Positions 18,061 through 27,635 are shown, counted from the stretch's first letter. The stretch is 64,000 bases of DNA from an uncultured Flavobacteriaceae bacterium (GCA_947494325.1 CANLUS010000002.1:248001-312000), one strand, 5' to 3'. Translations and numbers: made by a program. Notes: generated by a model from the sequence alone, not told the origin.

Positions 18061-18630
18061 TTAATCTTTCCAACCCCAAGGGGCTTCTGGTGTAGGAATT
18101 GTTTTATCCAGATTCATCTCTACTTTAAAGATACGATCGGTACCCAATCGCTTTAAATTATATGAAAAAATACGGTCACTTAATGTTACCCACCATACGT
18201 TGGTGGCGGCTGCTGGTATCATTTTTTGCGTATGCGCATCGGCCGGAAAAAATTGAATATCCGCCTTGCCTTTATTCGTTGTAGTTCCTCCGTAAAAGTT
18301 TATCTTGTCTTCAGTGCCGTCTTCATGTCTGTGATCATGTTTCAATGTAATGCGATTATTAACATAGGTAAATATCCAAGTTCGTGATCTATCATCTCCA
18401 ACGAAAAACGGAATTTTAATCACCGAATCTGTACACGAACGCACATGCATTGTTAATTTCTTACCTCCAAAGGCTTTATCCTCCTTTGGCAGTATTAATG
18501 CTCCTTCATATGCTTTGTTGCAATGTGTTTGTAAGCGGGACCAGAATTCTTTTGTGGGATTTTCTTGTTGCGCATATATACCTACAGAGAACATAGATAT
18601 TACTAGGATCAGGGTTCTTTTAGTAATCAT
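18061..18630 (-). CDS. Exported protein of unknown function
   Basis: The 189-residue protein has a signal peptide (MITKRTLILVISMFSVGIYA, cut after AQ) and a mature part with two Cys and motifs FWSRLQTHCNKAYEGAL, LTMHVRSCTDSVIKIPFFVGDDRSRTWIF (each quoted in part) and LKHDHRHEDGTEDKINFYGG. Proteins of this pattern are common in marine Bacteroidota, but I do not know a function for them. The HDHRHEDG stretch is rich in potential metal ligands. It is followed by a terminator-like hairpin and is the downstream partner of the small exported protein at 19051 (40-base gap). Confidence 0.78.
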   Translation of the reverse strand: MITKRTLILVISMFSVGIYAQQENPTKEFWSRLQTHCNKAYEGALILPKEDKAFGGKKLTMHVRSCTDSVIKIPFFVGDDRSRTWIFTYVNNRITLKHDHRHEDGTEDKINFYGGTTTNKGKADIQFFPADAHTQKMIPAAATNVWWVTLSDRIFSYNLKRLGTDRIFKVEMNLDKTIPTPEAPWGWKD

Positions 18631-18670
18631 ATCGTATCGTTAAGTTATTTCGAAAGATACCATTAAAAAA

Positions 18671-19051
18671 CTATTCGTTGCTGGCAATACTATTTTCTTC
18701 GACAGCCGAGATGGTAACTCTTGAGGAAATAACGAAATTATCAGTGAACAACCTTAGGTCATAGGTTCCATCAGCAATCGTTAATTTATTGATCGTGCAC
18801 CTACGTCCTTTATTCTGTCTACTAAGAACTTCCTTATTTGAATGAATATCTATTAATTGGTACTTATAAAAGCCATCTGTTGCTTCTAATTGCATTAAAT
18901 TACTCCTAGAATCGTCAAAAATTGTTATTGAAGTTGTTCCATCCGGTGCAGTAGTAACGTATTTTATCAATTGAGGAGTTTTCTTCACTTGCGCGGAAAG
19001 AACATTAAAAAAACTACCAATAAATAATAAGAGAAGCGCTTTTTTGAGCAT
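18671..19051 (-). CDS. Small exported protein, beta-sandwich-like
   Basis: The 126-residue protein has a signal peptide (about 1-20, ending NVLSAQ) and a strand-rich mature domain ending with GTYDLRLFTDNFVISSRVTIS. This resembles the small DUF3244-like or T9SS-tail-like beta sandwiches of Bacteroidota, but the similarity is weak and the family is not certain. Function is unknown. It is probably co-transcribed with the exported protein at 18630. Confidence 0.7.
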   Translation of the reverse strand: MLKKALLLLFIGSFFNVLSAQVKKTPQLIKYVTTAPDGTTSITIFDDSRSNLMQLEATDGFYKYQLIDIHSNKEVLSRQNKGRRCTINKLTIADGTYDLRLFTDNFVISSRVTISAVEENSIASNE

Positions 19052-19148
19052 GTAGGGGCTTTAGGGTTCTAATTCTAAACGAATAAAAATTTAAAATTGT
19101 ATACAGTTCTTCAAATAAACGAATGAATTCTAAATTAATTCTAAAGTT

Positions 19149-20054
19149 TTAAAGAAGCTGCTGCAAGTTTTTTTTGAAATATTGAATACTGTCGGCAATA
19201 CTCTTCATCGAATTTTGAGCATAATTTCCACCTTGTTCTAAATAGTAATATTGTAGGCCCGATGTCGAAATTTTTGCAAACATATCAATATAGTCTATGG
19301 ATCCGTTTCCTAATTCGGTATAGTCACGGGTTATCTTATCCATATCTTTAATATGCCACATGGTAAACCTATCTGGTTGTTTTGCAATTAATTCAACCGG
19401 ATTCAATTTTGAGGCATTACAAACCCAATATAAGTCTAGTTGCAATTTCACCATAGAAGGGTCCGTTTCTTTTAGAATTAAATCATAACCATTACGCCCG
19501 TCATGATCGATAAATTCAAAATTATGATTATGATAGGCGAAGCTAAGTCCAGCTTTGTGAACTCTTTCACCAATTCGATTTAACATTCCAACAAGTTTCT
19601 CAAAAGCTTCTATTGAACGAGACTCTGGATCCAACCATGGCCATGTAATATACTTTTGATCTAATTGATATGCGCCTTTAATACATTGATCTACAAATCT
19701 ATTAAGCTCATCATCTGAAGCATTAAAATAAGGGTGAAATCCGTAATGACCACTTGTAGTTGTTAGTTCAACATCTTCTAAAACCTTCTTAAAATCTTTT
19801 GCTTCATAACCGTAGAACATGTTTTTTTCACTATTATAACCGTAAATCTCAAGGTCTTGATATCCCATTTCACGGGCTTTTGTCAAAGTGCCAATGACAT
19901 CTTTTTCCATGGCATCTCTAACCGTAAAAAGTTGTAATCCTATTTTATATTTATGTGTTGATTTCATTGTGCAGGCACCAAGAGGTAAAAAAGAAGCAGC
20001 ACTTAACAAACCCATCTGCTGTAAAAAGGTTCTTCGATTTGATCTAGTAGACAT
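19149..20054 (-). CDS. Sugar phosphate isomerase/epimerase family protein, Tat-type lipoprotein signal
   Basis: The 301-residue protein begins with a twin-arginine motif (NRRTFLQQMG) followed by a lipobox-like LGAC, suggesting folded export and lipidation. From about 34 it is a xylose-isomerase-like TIM barrel (IGLQLFTVRDAMEKD, GYQDLEIYGY, FAYHNHNFEF, LQLDLYWVCNA, MWHIKDMD, YYYLEQGG). Conserved His/Glu/Asp residues at strand ends match divalent-metal sugar isomerases. Homologues act on keto-sugars or inositols; the substrate is unknown. Confidence 0.87.
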   Translation of the reverse strand: MSTRSNRRTFLQQMGLLSAASFLPLGACTMKSTHKYKIGLQLFTVRDAMEKDVIGTLTKAREMGYQDLEIYGYNSEKNMFYGYEAKDFKKVLEDVELTTTSGHYGFHPYFNASDDELNRFVDQCIKGAYQLDQKYITWPWLDPESRSIEAFEKLVGMLNRIGERVHKAGLSFAYHNHNFEFIDHDGRNGYDLILKETDPSMVKLQLDLYWVCNASKLNPVELIAKQPDRFTMWHIKDMDKITRDYTELGNGSIDYIDMFAKISTSGLQYYYLEQGGNYAQNSMKSIADSIQYFKKNLQQLL

Positions 20055-20152
20055 GTAGTGAGGTGTTGAGAAATTCGGTCATCCAAATATAGCGATATTG
20101 ACCAATTTATTCAACAAATCTATAACGAAGGTAATTCTTTTATTAGCATAAT

Positions 20153-20716
20153 TTAACGTTCCTTTTTATATAATGAGGCATCTCCTCGATATAACATAGA
20201 AGTACGATGTGTACTGTTCACATTAATATTTGCACTTAAATTTGGGTATATATTGATGCGTACCTGGTATTGTTCTGAAGTTTCTTCTTTATCTCGAATA
20301 CTAAAGCGAATTTCACGAACATTCTTCTTTCCTATCTTGACTTCATAATCAGAAGGCACTCCTTCAAATTCAATGCCTGCACCACGAGTTCCATAAGAAC
20401 CACCCATGCGTCGTTCTCCATAAAAGGGTAAATAGGCCGATATTGTATCCCCTTTCACTTTTAAATAATTCGTATTTCCTATTAAACTAATCAAACCCGC
20501 AGTATTCCCTGGAGCTAAGAACAAACCCGAATTTGCAACAGCATTAAACGCAGTAGTATTCTGCGGACTTGCGGACTGTGAAATGATCTCAAACGATTTT
20601 CCATCAATCATAGCTTTCAAAGACGCTTCGTCTGCCTCACTAACTACCGCTGTAGTACCACAGGCCGTTAAAAATATTCCAAAACTCAGTAAAATCATAA
20701 ATCTCTTGAACATCAT
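20153..20716 (-). CDS. DUF4251-like lipoprotein
   Basis: The 187-residue protein has a lipoprotein signal (FGIFLTACGTTA). The mature part matches the DUF4251 pattern of Bacteroidota: FEIISQSASPQNT, a long loop, TNYLKVKGDTISAYLPFYGERRMG, and a C-terminal strand set (YQVRINIYPNLSANINV). The family is a periplasmic or outer-membrane-attached beta sandwich of unknown function. Two consecutive ATG codons (20716 or 20713) are possible starts. It appears to be a single-gene unit. Confidence 0.82.
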   Translation of the reverse strand: MMFKRFMILLSFGIFLTACGTTAVVSEADEASLKAMIDGKSFEIISQSASPQNTTAFNAVANSGLFLAPGNTAGLISLIGNTNYLKVKGDTISAYLPFYGERRMGGSYGTRGAGIEFEGVPSDYEVKIGKKNVREIRFSIRDKEETSEQYQVRINIYPNLSANINVNSTHRTSMLYRGDASLYKKER

Positions 20717-20943
20717 ACTATTTCTTTTTAAAACTTTTCTAAGATACGTATAAATCTTTTTTCTACTAGAAATTTAACAATCCTTTAAGGAAATTTAAAA
20801 CTACTTAACCCACTCATAAACCATTAATTAGATATATTTGTTCGTCTTTAAATGACCAGGTTTTTTCTTAAAAAGAATTTTGCAATTCAGTAAATAAGAT
20901 GACTCATTTTTTTCTTTATAAAACTAATTTCTAACTTTATATT

Positions 20944-21855
20944 ATGAATAGTAACAGCAATAAATTTCGAATAATATTGACGTTCATGTCTTTAACACTA
21001 CTTATTGTTTCTTGTGGAAAAGAAAAGAAGGATGAGAAAAAGGAAATCTTGACAGATTCTGAATTAAGAAAAGCAATCACGTTATATGCGTCATTCGACA
21101 ATGGTGTTGATGCCGATCTAGCCGCTGGAGATAACCGATTATACACGGTGCCAAACAGAAAGGCAAGGGATTCGGCTCAGATTGGCCTACATAAACCTGA
21201 TATAAGTATTGCAAAGGATGAAGGGCTTTTTGGTGACGGTCTATTATTCACAAAACGTAGCAGTGGTACTATTTACTACCCCAGTTTAAAAAATATATCG
21301 TATGATGAAAAAGATTGGAGTGGCGCTGTATCCTTCTGGCTTAACCTTGATCCGGCTACTGATTTAGTTGAAGGAGAATATTGCGACCCAATCCAAATTA
21401 CTGATGTGAGCTACAATGACGCCGCAATCTGGGTAGATTTCACCAAAGATAATCCAAGAGACTTTAGATTAGGAGTAATAGGTGATCGATCTAGTTGGAA
21501 CCCAGCTCCTTTGGGCCCCGACAATGAAAACCCAGATTTTATCAAACAATTACCTGCAGTGAACAATCCATCATTTGAAAAGGGTAAATGGACACATATC
21601 CTTATCAATTTTTCTCATTTAAACACTCAAAACGGACGCGCTCAACTCTATATGAATGGCGAATTCAAAGGTGAAAGAACCGACATTAAGGATCCATTTA
21701 CATGGGAATTAAGTCAATCAAATATATATCTAGGTCTCGGATATATCGGTTTAATGGATGAACTATCCATTTTTAATCGAGATTTAACGGATAAAGAAAT
21801 TTTTACACTATACAATCTGAAAGAGGGTGTCCAAACCTTATTAGATGAACGATAA
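20944..21855 (+). CDS. LamG/concanavalin-like domain lipoprotein
   Basis: The 303-residue protein has a lipoprotein signal (LLIVSCGKEKKDEKKE) followed by a Lys/Glu linker. The rest is a LamG-type jelly roll: ITLYASFDNGVDADLAAGD, GLLFTKRSSGTIYYPS, WSGAVSFWLNLDP, GKWTHILINFSHL, QLYMNGEFKGERT and YIGLMDELSIFNRDLTDKEI. Such domains bind sugars or act in adhesion; some in flavobacteria sit with polysaccharide-degrading clusters, but no such cluster is seen here. It is convergent with the peroxiredoxin gene, 5 bases apart. Confidence 0.88.
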   Translation: MNSNSNKFRIILTFMSLTLLIVSCGKEKKDEKKEILTDSELRKAITLYASFDNGVDADLAAGDNRLYTVPNRKARDSAQIGLHKPDISIAKDEGLFGDGLLFTKRSSGTIYYPSLKNISYDEKDWSGAVSFWLNLDPATDLVEGEYCDPIQITDVSYNDAAIWVDFTKDNPRDFRLGVIGDRSSWNPAPLGPDNENPDFIKQLPAVNNPSFEKGKWTHILINFSHLNTQNGRAQLYMNGEFKGERTDIKDPFTWELSQSNIYLGLGYIGLMDELSIFNRDLTDKEIFTLYNLKEGVQTLLDER

Positions 21856-21860
21856 ATCGT

Positions 21861-22496
21861 TTAAAGAGATTTTATAATATCTTCTGGATCAGCCCGTAAC
21901 TTATAATCTTCAGCTAGAAAATGATACGAGATATTACCGTCTTGTTCTACAATATAGGTTGCAGCAATTGGCAATTCATTTTCTAAATTTCCGTTGCTTT
22001 TCTTAAGATCAATTTTAAAACTTTTATACAACTCAACAAGCTCAGAAGGCAAAGTATATATTAGTTTCATTTTACGCCCTACTATTCCATCAACATCAGA
22101 TAAAACTTCAAAACTAAGTTCATTTTTTTCTACGGTGGTTAAGGTGTTATCTGGCGTTTGAGGGCTAATCGCAACCAATTTGGCTCCTTTCGCTTCGATC
22201 TCCGGTAATGCATTTTGCAAGGCACGTAATTCTAAATTACAGTATGGACACCAGGCGCCACGATAGAATGCCAATACAACTTTGTGCTTTTTTAAAATAG
22301 AACGAATATCAATAATTTCACCATTGGCATTTGACAAACGAATTTCAGGAATTATATCTCCTGTTTTAAGGGCCTGTTCTAAAATAGTCGTGCTTTCTAA
22401 TTGACGGATGGCGGTTCTCATTATATCTTGTGCTTTTTCAGGGTGCCTATTAGCACTTCCATCTGCCAATTCTTTAAGTTGTTCTCTGAGTGTCAT
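21861..22496 (-). CDS. Peroxiredoxin-like protein (AhpC/TSA family)
   Basis: The 211-residue protein has an unrecognised 45-residue helical N-terminus and a thioredoxin-fold domain with VVLAFYRGAWCPYCNLELRAL. The cysteines C83 and C86 form a CxxC in the position of the peroxidatic Cys, as in the peroxiredoxin-like 2/bacterioferritin-comigratory group. It probably reduces peroxides in the cytoplasm. It shares the strand with the EamA transporter upstream (72-base gap). Confidence 0.88.
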   Translation of the reverse strand: MTLREQLKELADGSANRHPEKAQDIMRTAIRQLESTTILEQALKTGDIIPEIRLSNANGEIIDIRSILKKHKVVLAFYRGAWCPYCNLELRALQNALPEIEAKGAKLVAISPQTPDNTLTTVEKNELSFEVLSDVDGIVGRKMKLIYTLPSELVELYKSFKIDLKKSNGNLENELPIAATYIVEQDGNISYHFLAEDYKLRADPEDIIKSL

Positions 22497-22568
22497 GTAT
22501 TCTCTATTGAGTCTACTTAGTCTTTAATATATTTTTTCATTACATGCTTTTAAAAAAATTACAGATCA

Positions 22569-23456
22569 CTATTTCTTTGAAGTAATAAAATAGACGCCTG
22601 TCAATAAAATACTTGCGGCAATAATAGATTGTAGTGATAACTCTTCGTTAAGAACTAACCAACCTAAAAACAATGCGACTATAGGATTAACATAAGCTGA
22701 CGTAGCTACTTTTTCTGGTGATACTTTTAAGAGCAAGTAATTGAATGCTGTAAATGCTACTATACTTCCGAAAATAACAAGACCGATCATCGATAACAAA
22801 ACATCTAATCTCCAGTCTTGAGGTGGAGTCCAAGCTTCTCCAAACACAATACTAAATAGAACTAATAATATTCCAGCGATAAACATTTGATATCCGGTAC
22901 TCACAAAAAAACTAGAGGGCAAATCAATTTTAGACACCAAAATACTCGCATAACTCCAACATAGCACGCAACTAATTATCATGAATATCCCTATAATATT
23001 TTGTTCATGAGATACGATCTCTTGTTGACTCACTAAAAGATACATCCCAATTATTCCTAGCCCTATACCAATAAGAGATTTGCGCTTCATTTCTTTACGA
23101 TCAATCAATCGCATTAAAATGAGAACGAACAACGGTTGAGTTGATGAAATTAAGGCTGCAAAACCACTGTCTACATATTTCAATGCCCATACAAAAACTC
23201 CATTCCCATAGACTAAAAAAAGAAAACCGGCAATCGTACAATTTAGGAGTTGCCTTTTACTAATTGTCAACTTTAACCCCATAAACTTCGAAATAACACC
23301 AACTAAAATTCCCGCCACAACAAAGCGGATTCCAGCTAAAAAGAGCGGAGAAATTTGACCTACTGCAATTTTATTTAGCAAATACGTAGATCCCCAAATT
23401 ACATAAATGGCGAAGAAAGCTAAGATAATAAGTACCTTATTAGTCGGTTTAGACAT
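22569..23456 (-). CDS. EamA/DMT-family membrane transporter
   Basis: The 295-residue protein has ten predicted membrane segments in two EamA repeats (about 8-140 and 155-290). Typical motifs are IWGSTYLLNKIAVGQISPLFLAGIRF (in part) and SSTQPLFVLIL in repeat 1, and ATSAYVNPIVALFLGWLVLNE in repeat 2. The family exports metabolites such as amino acids or purines, or imports others; substrate prediction is not possible from sequence. It lies 72 bases upstream of the peroxiredoxin on the same strand. Confidence 0.9.
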   Translation of the reverse strand: MSKPTNKVLIILAFFAIYVIWGSTYLLNKIAVGQISPLFLAGIRFVVAGILVGVISKFMGLKLTISKRQLLNCTIAGFLFLVYGNGVFVWALKYVDSGFAALISSTQPLFVLILMRLIDRKEMKRKSLIGIGLGIIGMYLLVSQQEIVSHEQNIIGIFMIISCVLCWSYASILVSKIDLPSSFFVSTGYQMFIAGILLVLFSIVFGEAWTPPQDWRLDVLLSMIGLVIFGSIVAFTAFNYLLLKVSPEKVATSAYVNPIVALFLGWLVLNEELSLQSIIAASILLTGVYFITSKK

Positions 23457-23635
23457 GTCTATGTTTAGATATGAACTAATGTAAGTGTTTATTTATAGAA
23501 GTATTCGATATTATTATGATTATTATTCAATTAAAGTGAACAATTTTTATGGGGTAATGTCATCAATAAAATAGTCACAGGATTCGTTTTTCAATTGAAA
23601 AAAAACTATTTTGCAAACCCCAAAAAAAGGATGAT

Positions 23636-25921
23636 TTGAAAGTATGTATCGCCGAAAAACCAAGTGTGGCAAGAGAAATTGCTTCCGTACTCGGAGCCTC
23701 CACTAAACGAGACGGCTATTTCGAAGGAAACGGCTATGCCGTTACATTTACATTTGGTCATTTATGTACTTTATTTGAACCAAATGACTATAAAGCTCAT
23801 TGGAAAAGTTGGGATTTGAATAATCTTCCGATGTTACCTGAAAAATTTAAGGTGAAAGTAACCGAAAATTCGGGTATTCAAAAACAATTCAAAATTGTGA
23901 AGAACTTGTTCGATAATGCTGAACTTGTTATAAATTGTGGTGATGCTGGACAAGAAGGAGAACTCATTCAACGCTGGGTATTAGATCAGGCGAATTATAA
24001 AGGAGAAGTGAAACGTCTGTGGATTTCTTCATTGACAACCGAGGCTATAAAAGAAGGATTCAAGAACTTAAAACCTTCTTCAGACTACGATAACCTATAT
24101 TATGCTGGTTTCTCAAGGTCGATTGGAGATTGGATTTTAGGTATGAATGCCACACGCTTATACACTGTGAAGCATGGGGGCTATAAGCAAGTTTTATCTG
24201 TCGGTCGTGTGCAAACTCCGACATTAGCAATGCTCGTTAACCGCTTTAAAGAAATAGAGAATTTCAAGCCTCAACCCTACTGGGAATTACAAACACTTTA
24301 TAGAGAAACCCTATTCAGCTATGAAGAAGGACGTTTCTTGAAAATGGAGGACGGTCAATCGGTGGCCGATAAAGTGAAGGAAGATGAATTTGAAATAGTT
24401 TCAATTACGAAGAAAAAAGGAAAGGAATATGCACCTAAATTATTTGATCTAACTGGCCTACAAGTATATTGTAACACAAAATTTGGTTTTACTGCAGATG
24501 AAACTTTAAAAATTGTTCAGAAATTATACGAACAGAAAGTAGTAACCTATCCAAGAGTCGATACTACCTTTTTACCAAATGATGTGTATCCTAAAGTAAA
24601 GGGAATTTTACAAAGATTAACAAACTATGCTGCTTTGACCTCGTCATTAGTATCGCAAAAAATTAAAAAATCTTCTAAAGTTTTCAACGACAAGAAAGTT
24701 ACGGATCACCATGCGATTATCCCGACCGGAATAGAAATCAATTTACAATACAACCAGCAGCAGGTATATGACGCCATTGTTAGAAGGTTTATTGCGGTGT
24801 TTTATCCAGATTGCGAAGTTTCCAATACAACGGTTATAGGCGCTGCTGCTGAAGTGAAGTTTAGAACGACTGGAAAAGAAATTCTCTCGAAAGGATGGCG
24901 TGTCGTATTTGAAACACCAAAGAAAACGACCAAAGAAACTGGCATATTACCAAATTTTAGTAAGGGAGAAAAAGGGAAACATGAGCCATCATTTCTTGAA
25001 AAACAAACAAAGGCACCGAATCAATATACAGAAGCAACCCTCTTGCGTGCTATGGAAACCGCTGGTAAGCAGGTTGATAATGAAGAGTTACGCGAAATAA
25101 TGAAAGAAAACGGTATTGGTCGACCTTCAACAAGAGCAAATATTATTGAAACCTTATTTAAACGAAAATATGTACGGCGCAATAAAAAGCAACTCTTACC
25201 AACCACCACAGGCATCCAATTAATCGATACTATTCAAAATGATCTATTAAAATCTGCCGAACTCACAGGGTCGTGGGAAAAGCAACTAAAAGATATTGAA
25301 AAAGGCAGTTTTAGTGCTGGCACGTTCATAAAGAATATGAAACGAATGGTTGATCAATTGGTTTATGAAGTAAGAAGTGAATCAAAGACTGCTAATATAT
25401 CACATACCTTAACTTCTCAAAAGAAGACATTACCTAAAATAGCGAAATCAAACAATGTAGTCGGTAAGACCTGTCCAAAATGCAAGAATGGTAAACTTTT
25501 AAAAGGTTCTGCGGCCTATGGCTGTAGTGATTATGCGAATGGTTGTAACTTTAAATTACCTTTTAAGTTTTATGCTAAGAAAATATCCGACAAGCAATTT
25601 ATCCGGCTTTTACAAAAAGGGGAAACCGTGAAATTAAAAGGATTCAAAATAGGTGACGAAATAAAAGATGGTCTAATACAATTTAATACGACTTTTGAGT
25701 TAGTTCTCAAAGACTTGAATAAAAAATCAGATGCAGACACCATGACTTGTCCATCTTGTAAAAAGGGAACTATTTTAAAAGGAAAGACCTCCTATGGTTG
25801 CAGTGAGTACAAAAATGGTTGCACCTTTAGATATTCTTTTGATAAATTGAGGGAAAAGGCGGCTGGCATACAACTTTCTCGAGAATTGGTCATGACTATT
25901 TTAAATGAATATAACCAATAA
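23636..25921 (+). CDS. topB: DNA topoisomerase III (TopB), TTG start
   Basis: The 761-residue type IA topoisomerase carries the TOPRIM start MKVCIAEKPSVAREIA, the acidic pair in NCGDAGQEGEL, SVGRVQTPTLAML, and the active-site YPRVDTTFLP. Two C-terminal zinc-ribbon repeats follow (CPKCKNGKLLKG...YGCSDYANGC and CPSCKKGTILKG...YGCSEYKNGC). It relaxes and decatenates DNA by single-strand passage. The only start compatible with the family N-terminus is TTG at 23636, with AAGGA about 6 bases before it, a rare clear Shine-Dalgarno for this genome. An out-of-frame ATG at 23631 opens just a two-codon ORF that overlaps this start. Confidence 0.95.
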   Translation: MKVCIAEKPSVAREIASVLGASTKRDGYFEGNGYAVTFTFGHLCTLFEPNDYKAHWKSWDLNNLPMLPEKFKVKVTENSGIQKQFKIVKNLFDNAELVINCGDAGQEGELIQRWVLDQANYKGEVKRLWISSLTTEAIKEGFKNLKPSSDYDNLYYAGFSRSIGDWILGMNATRLYTVKHGGYKQVLSVGRVQTPTLAMLVNRFKEIENFKPQPYWELQTLYRETLFSYEEGRFLKMEDGQSVADKVKEDEFEIVSITKKKGKEYAPKLFDLTGLQVYCNTKFGFTADETLKIVQKLYEQKVVTYPRVDTTFLPNDVYPKVKGILQRLTNYAALTSSLVSQKIKKSSKVFNDKKVTDHHAIIPTGIEINLQYNQQQVYDAIVRRFIAVFYPDCEVSNTTVIGAAAEVKFRTTGKEILSKGWRVVFETPKKTTKETGILPNFSKGEKGKHEPSFLEKQTKAPNQYTEATLLRAMETAGKQVDNEELREIMKENGIGRPSTRANIIETLFKRKYVRRNKKQLLPTTTGIQLIDTIQNDLLKSAELTGSWEKQLKDIEKGSFSAGTFIKNMKRMVDQLVYEVRSESKTANISHTLTSQKKTLPKIAKSNNVVGKTCPKCKNGKLLKGSAAYGCSDYANGCNFKLPFKFYAKKISDKQFIRLLQKGETVKLKGFKIGDEIKDGLIQFNTTFELVLKDLNKKSDADTMTCPSCKKGTILKGKTSYGCSEYKNGCTFRYSFDKLREKAAGIQLSRELVMTILNEYNQ

Positions 25922-25958
25922 ACGGTTTACATACGAAAGTATATTATAATTTTAGCAT

Positions 25959-26186
25959 ATGGGAAAAGAAGTAAATCATACATTCCAACTTAAGGAAGGA
26001 CAGCACTATATTCAGTTAAATAAGCTGCTTCAGGTGCTACAAATTGCACAAACAGGAGGGCATGCCAAATTAATTATTCAAAATAAAGAAGTGAGGGTAA
26101 ATGGTTCTGTTGAAACTCAGATTCGCAAAAAACTAAAACATGCAGATGTAGTTTTAGTGTCTGATCTATCAATTGTAATCACATAA
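25959..26186 (+). CDS. Small S4-domain RNA-binding protein
   Basis: The 75-residue protein is one S4 fold: YIQLNKLLQVLQIAQTGGHAK, LIIQNKEVRVNGSVETQIRKKL and ADVVLVSDLSIVIT. It matches the YbcJ/YaaA-type single-domain S4 proteins, which bind structured RNA, presumably on the ribosome. It begins 37 bases after topB on the same strand and may be co-transcribed. The target RNA is unknown. Confidence 0.88.
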   Translation: MGKEVNHTFQLKEGQHYIQLNKLLQVLQIAQTGGHAKLIIQNKEVRVNGSVETQIRKKLKHADVVLVSDLSIVIT

Positions 26187-26202
26187 TTGAGTATTCAAAT
26201 TA

Positions 26203-26916
26203 TTATTTGATAGTGTAGGTATATTTAAAACTAAGAATATTCAAGGTTTCAGGATTCGTAACGTTAAATTCTTTTTCTAGCCTATAAAATAAACTGAATC
26301 TTCCAATTTTTTTTACTTTATAGCTGGTACCTAAACTAATTCTATATTTATCAAAGCCATTTTCAGTACCATTTTTACGAAATCCGTTGAATAATTCACC
26401 AGAAAGTTCAGGATCGAGCTTCCAATTTCGAATATTATAATCAAAGGTCGTTTTAAATCGAAAACGCTGTCGTGCTATATCACCCTCACTCGAAGATAGC
26501 CCGATTTCATTTCTATTCTGATAACGGATCCTATACTTTAGCCCTAATCGATCCAATTTATGTCTATAGGATAGATCTATATTATATCTAAAAAAGTTTT
26601 CATATCCTTGAATATTTCCATTGGTGTCATTATTTCTAATATAACGAAATCCCACGCCTAATCTAAAGTTGCTTGGAAGTTTATATTGTACACCCAATTC
26701 GCCAAAATACTGATCTACCGTTGACACATCATCTTTCATACGAAGCTGCCCTTGAAAACTGAAAGTTAAATTCTCAGATTGCTCATATTTAAGCTCAATG
26801 GCACTCCAAGTTTTAAAATCACTTAAATTTTCTTGACCAATTATATCATTGATTCCTATTAAAAAAAACAACACTATTAAGGTTATAAATCGGCGATAGT
26901 AACGTTTAAAAATCAT
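26203..26916 (-). CDS. DUF2490 outer-membrane beta-barrel-like protein
   Basis: The 237-residue protein has a signal peptide (about 1-27, through FFLIGINDIIGQE) and then repeated amphipathic strands: DFKTWSAIELKYEQSENLTF, FGELGVQYKLPSNFRLGVGFRY (in part), YNIDLSYRHKLDRLGLKYRI and LSFKYTYTIK at the end. This is the DUF2490 pattern of a predicted small outer-membrane barrel; the function is unknown. The DUF4956 membrane-protein gene precedes it with a 1-base gap, so the two are coupled. Confidence 0.85.
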   Translation of the reverse strand: MIFKRYYRRFITLIVLFFLIGINDIIGQENLSDFKTWSAIELKYEQSENLTFSFQGQLRMKDDVSTVDQYFGELGVQYKLPSNFRLGVGFRYIRNNDTNGNIQGYENFFRYNIDLSYRHKLDRLGLKYRIRYQNRNEIGLSSSEGDIARQRFRFKTTFDYNIRNWKLDPELSGELFNGFRKNGTENGFDKYRISLGTSYKVKKIGRFSLFYRLEKEFNVTNPETLNILSFKYTYTIK

Positions 26917-26917
26917 T

Positions 26918-27514
26918 CTATTTATAATAATGAACGGTTAGTTTAGCTATATTTTGAAGAAAATCAACGTCATTCACAACCACCTGCTGTATATCTAAAC
27001 CTAATTTTTCTTGAAGTTCCAATTTTAAACTTTCATGATCTTCCGGTTTGATATTTTCAATGTTGTCATAAACTACTTTTTTTGTAATGACCTGACGTGA
27101 TAGCCATACTCTTTCAATAACCATTATAGAGATAATTACAATTGAATTCCCTAAAAGGAGTTCTGCCAAACTCATCTTTTTATTTGCCAACGAATTAATC
27201 ACAGATACCCCAATAACGATAAATAAATACGTCATTTCTTTGATTCCGATCGTATTCGTTCGATATCGCAAAATTCCAAAAATGGCAAACAGTCCTAGGG
27301 CCATACCTAAATCAAGTTCGAATTTTTTTAAGGTAAAACAGATAAAAAAGACAATAATTCCTATCATATAATAGGTAAACAAGTATTCTTGTTTCTTTGT
27401 ATATTTATAATACAAAAAACGAATAATAATAGTCAATACTATAATGTTAATCGAAAAACGAAATAACATTTTGTAAAAATCATTGTCAAAAATTGGAATA
27501 TCCAAAAACTCCAT
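26918..27514 (-). CDS. DUF4956 inner-membrane protein
   Basis: The 198-residue protein has four or five membrane segments in the first 135 residues, with the conserved LGLFAIFGILRYRTNTIGIKEM block (about 75-95) that marks DUF4956, and a soluble C-terminal domain (KLELQEKLGLDIQQVVVND). Family members often neighbour polyphosphate-polymerase (VTC-like) genes; none is here. Instead it is translationally coupled to a DUF2490 outer-membrane protein. The function is unknown. Confidence 0.87.
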   Translation of the reverse strand: MEFLDIPIFDNDFYKMLFRFSINIIVLTIIIRFLYYKYTKKQEYLFTYYMIGIIVFFICFTLKKFELDLGMALGLFAIFGILRYRTNTIGIKEMTYLFIVIGVSVINSLANKKMSLAELLLGNSIVIISIMVIERVWLSRQVITKKVVYDNIENIKPEDHESLKLELQEKLGLDIQQVVVNDVDFLQNIAKLTVHYYK

Positions 27515-27593
27515 GAAAATAGATTAAGATTTCAAATGTAATGAAATTAAGACACATTTAATTTCATTGTACTTAAGCACCAATTATTTTAAG

Positions 27594-27620
27594 TTGCTTT
27601 AGGTTAAATTTTTATATTTG
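27594..27620 (+). promoter_or_regulatory. Bacteroidota-type promoter of the haloperoxidase-like gene
   Basis: TTG (27594-27596) lies about 16 bases before TATATTTG (27613-27620), a match to the TAnnTTTG -7 box. Transcription should start near 27625, leaving about 10 untranslated bases before the ATG at 27636. Confidence 0.6.
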
Positions 27621-27635
27621 TTGTAAAATCAGCAT

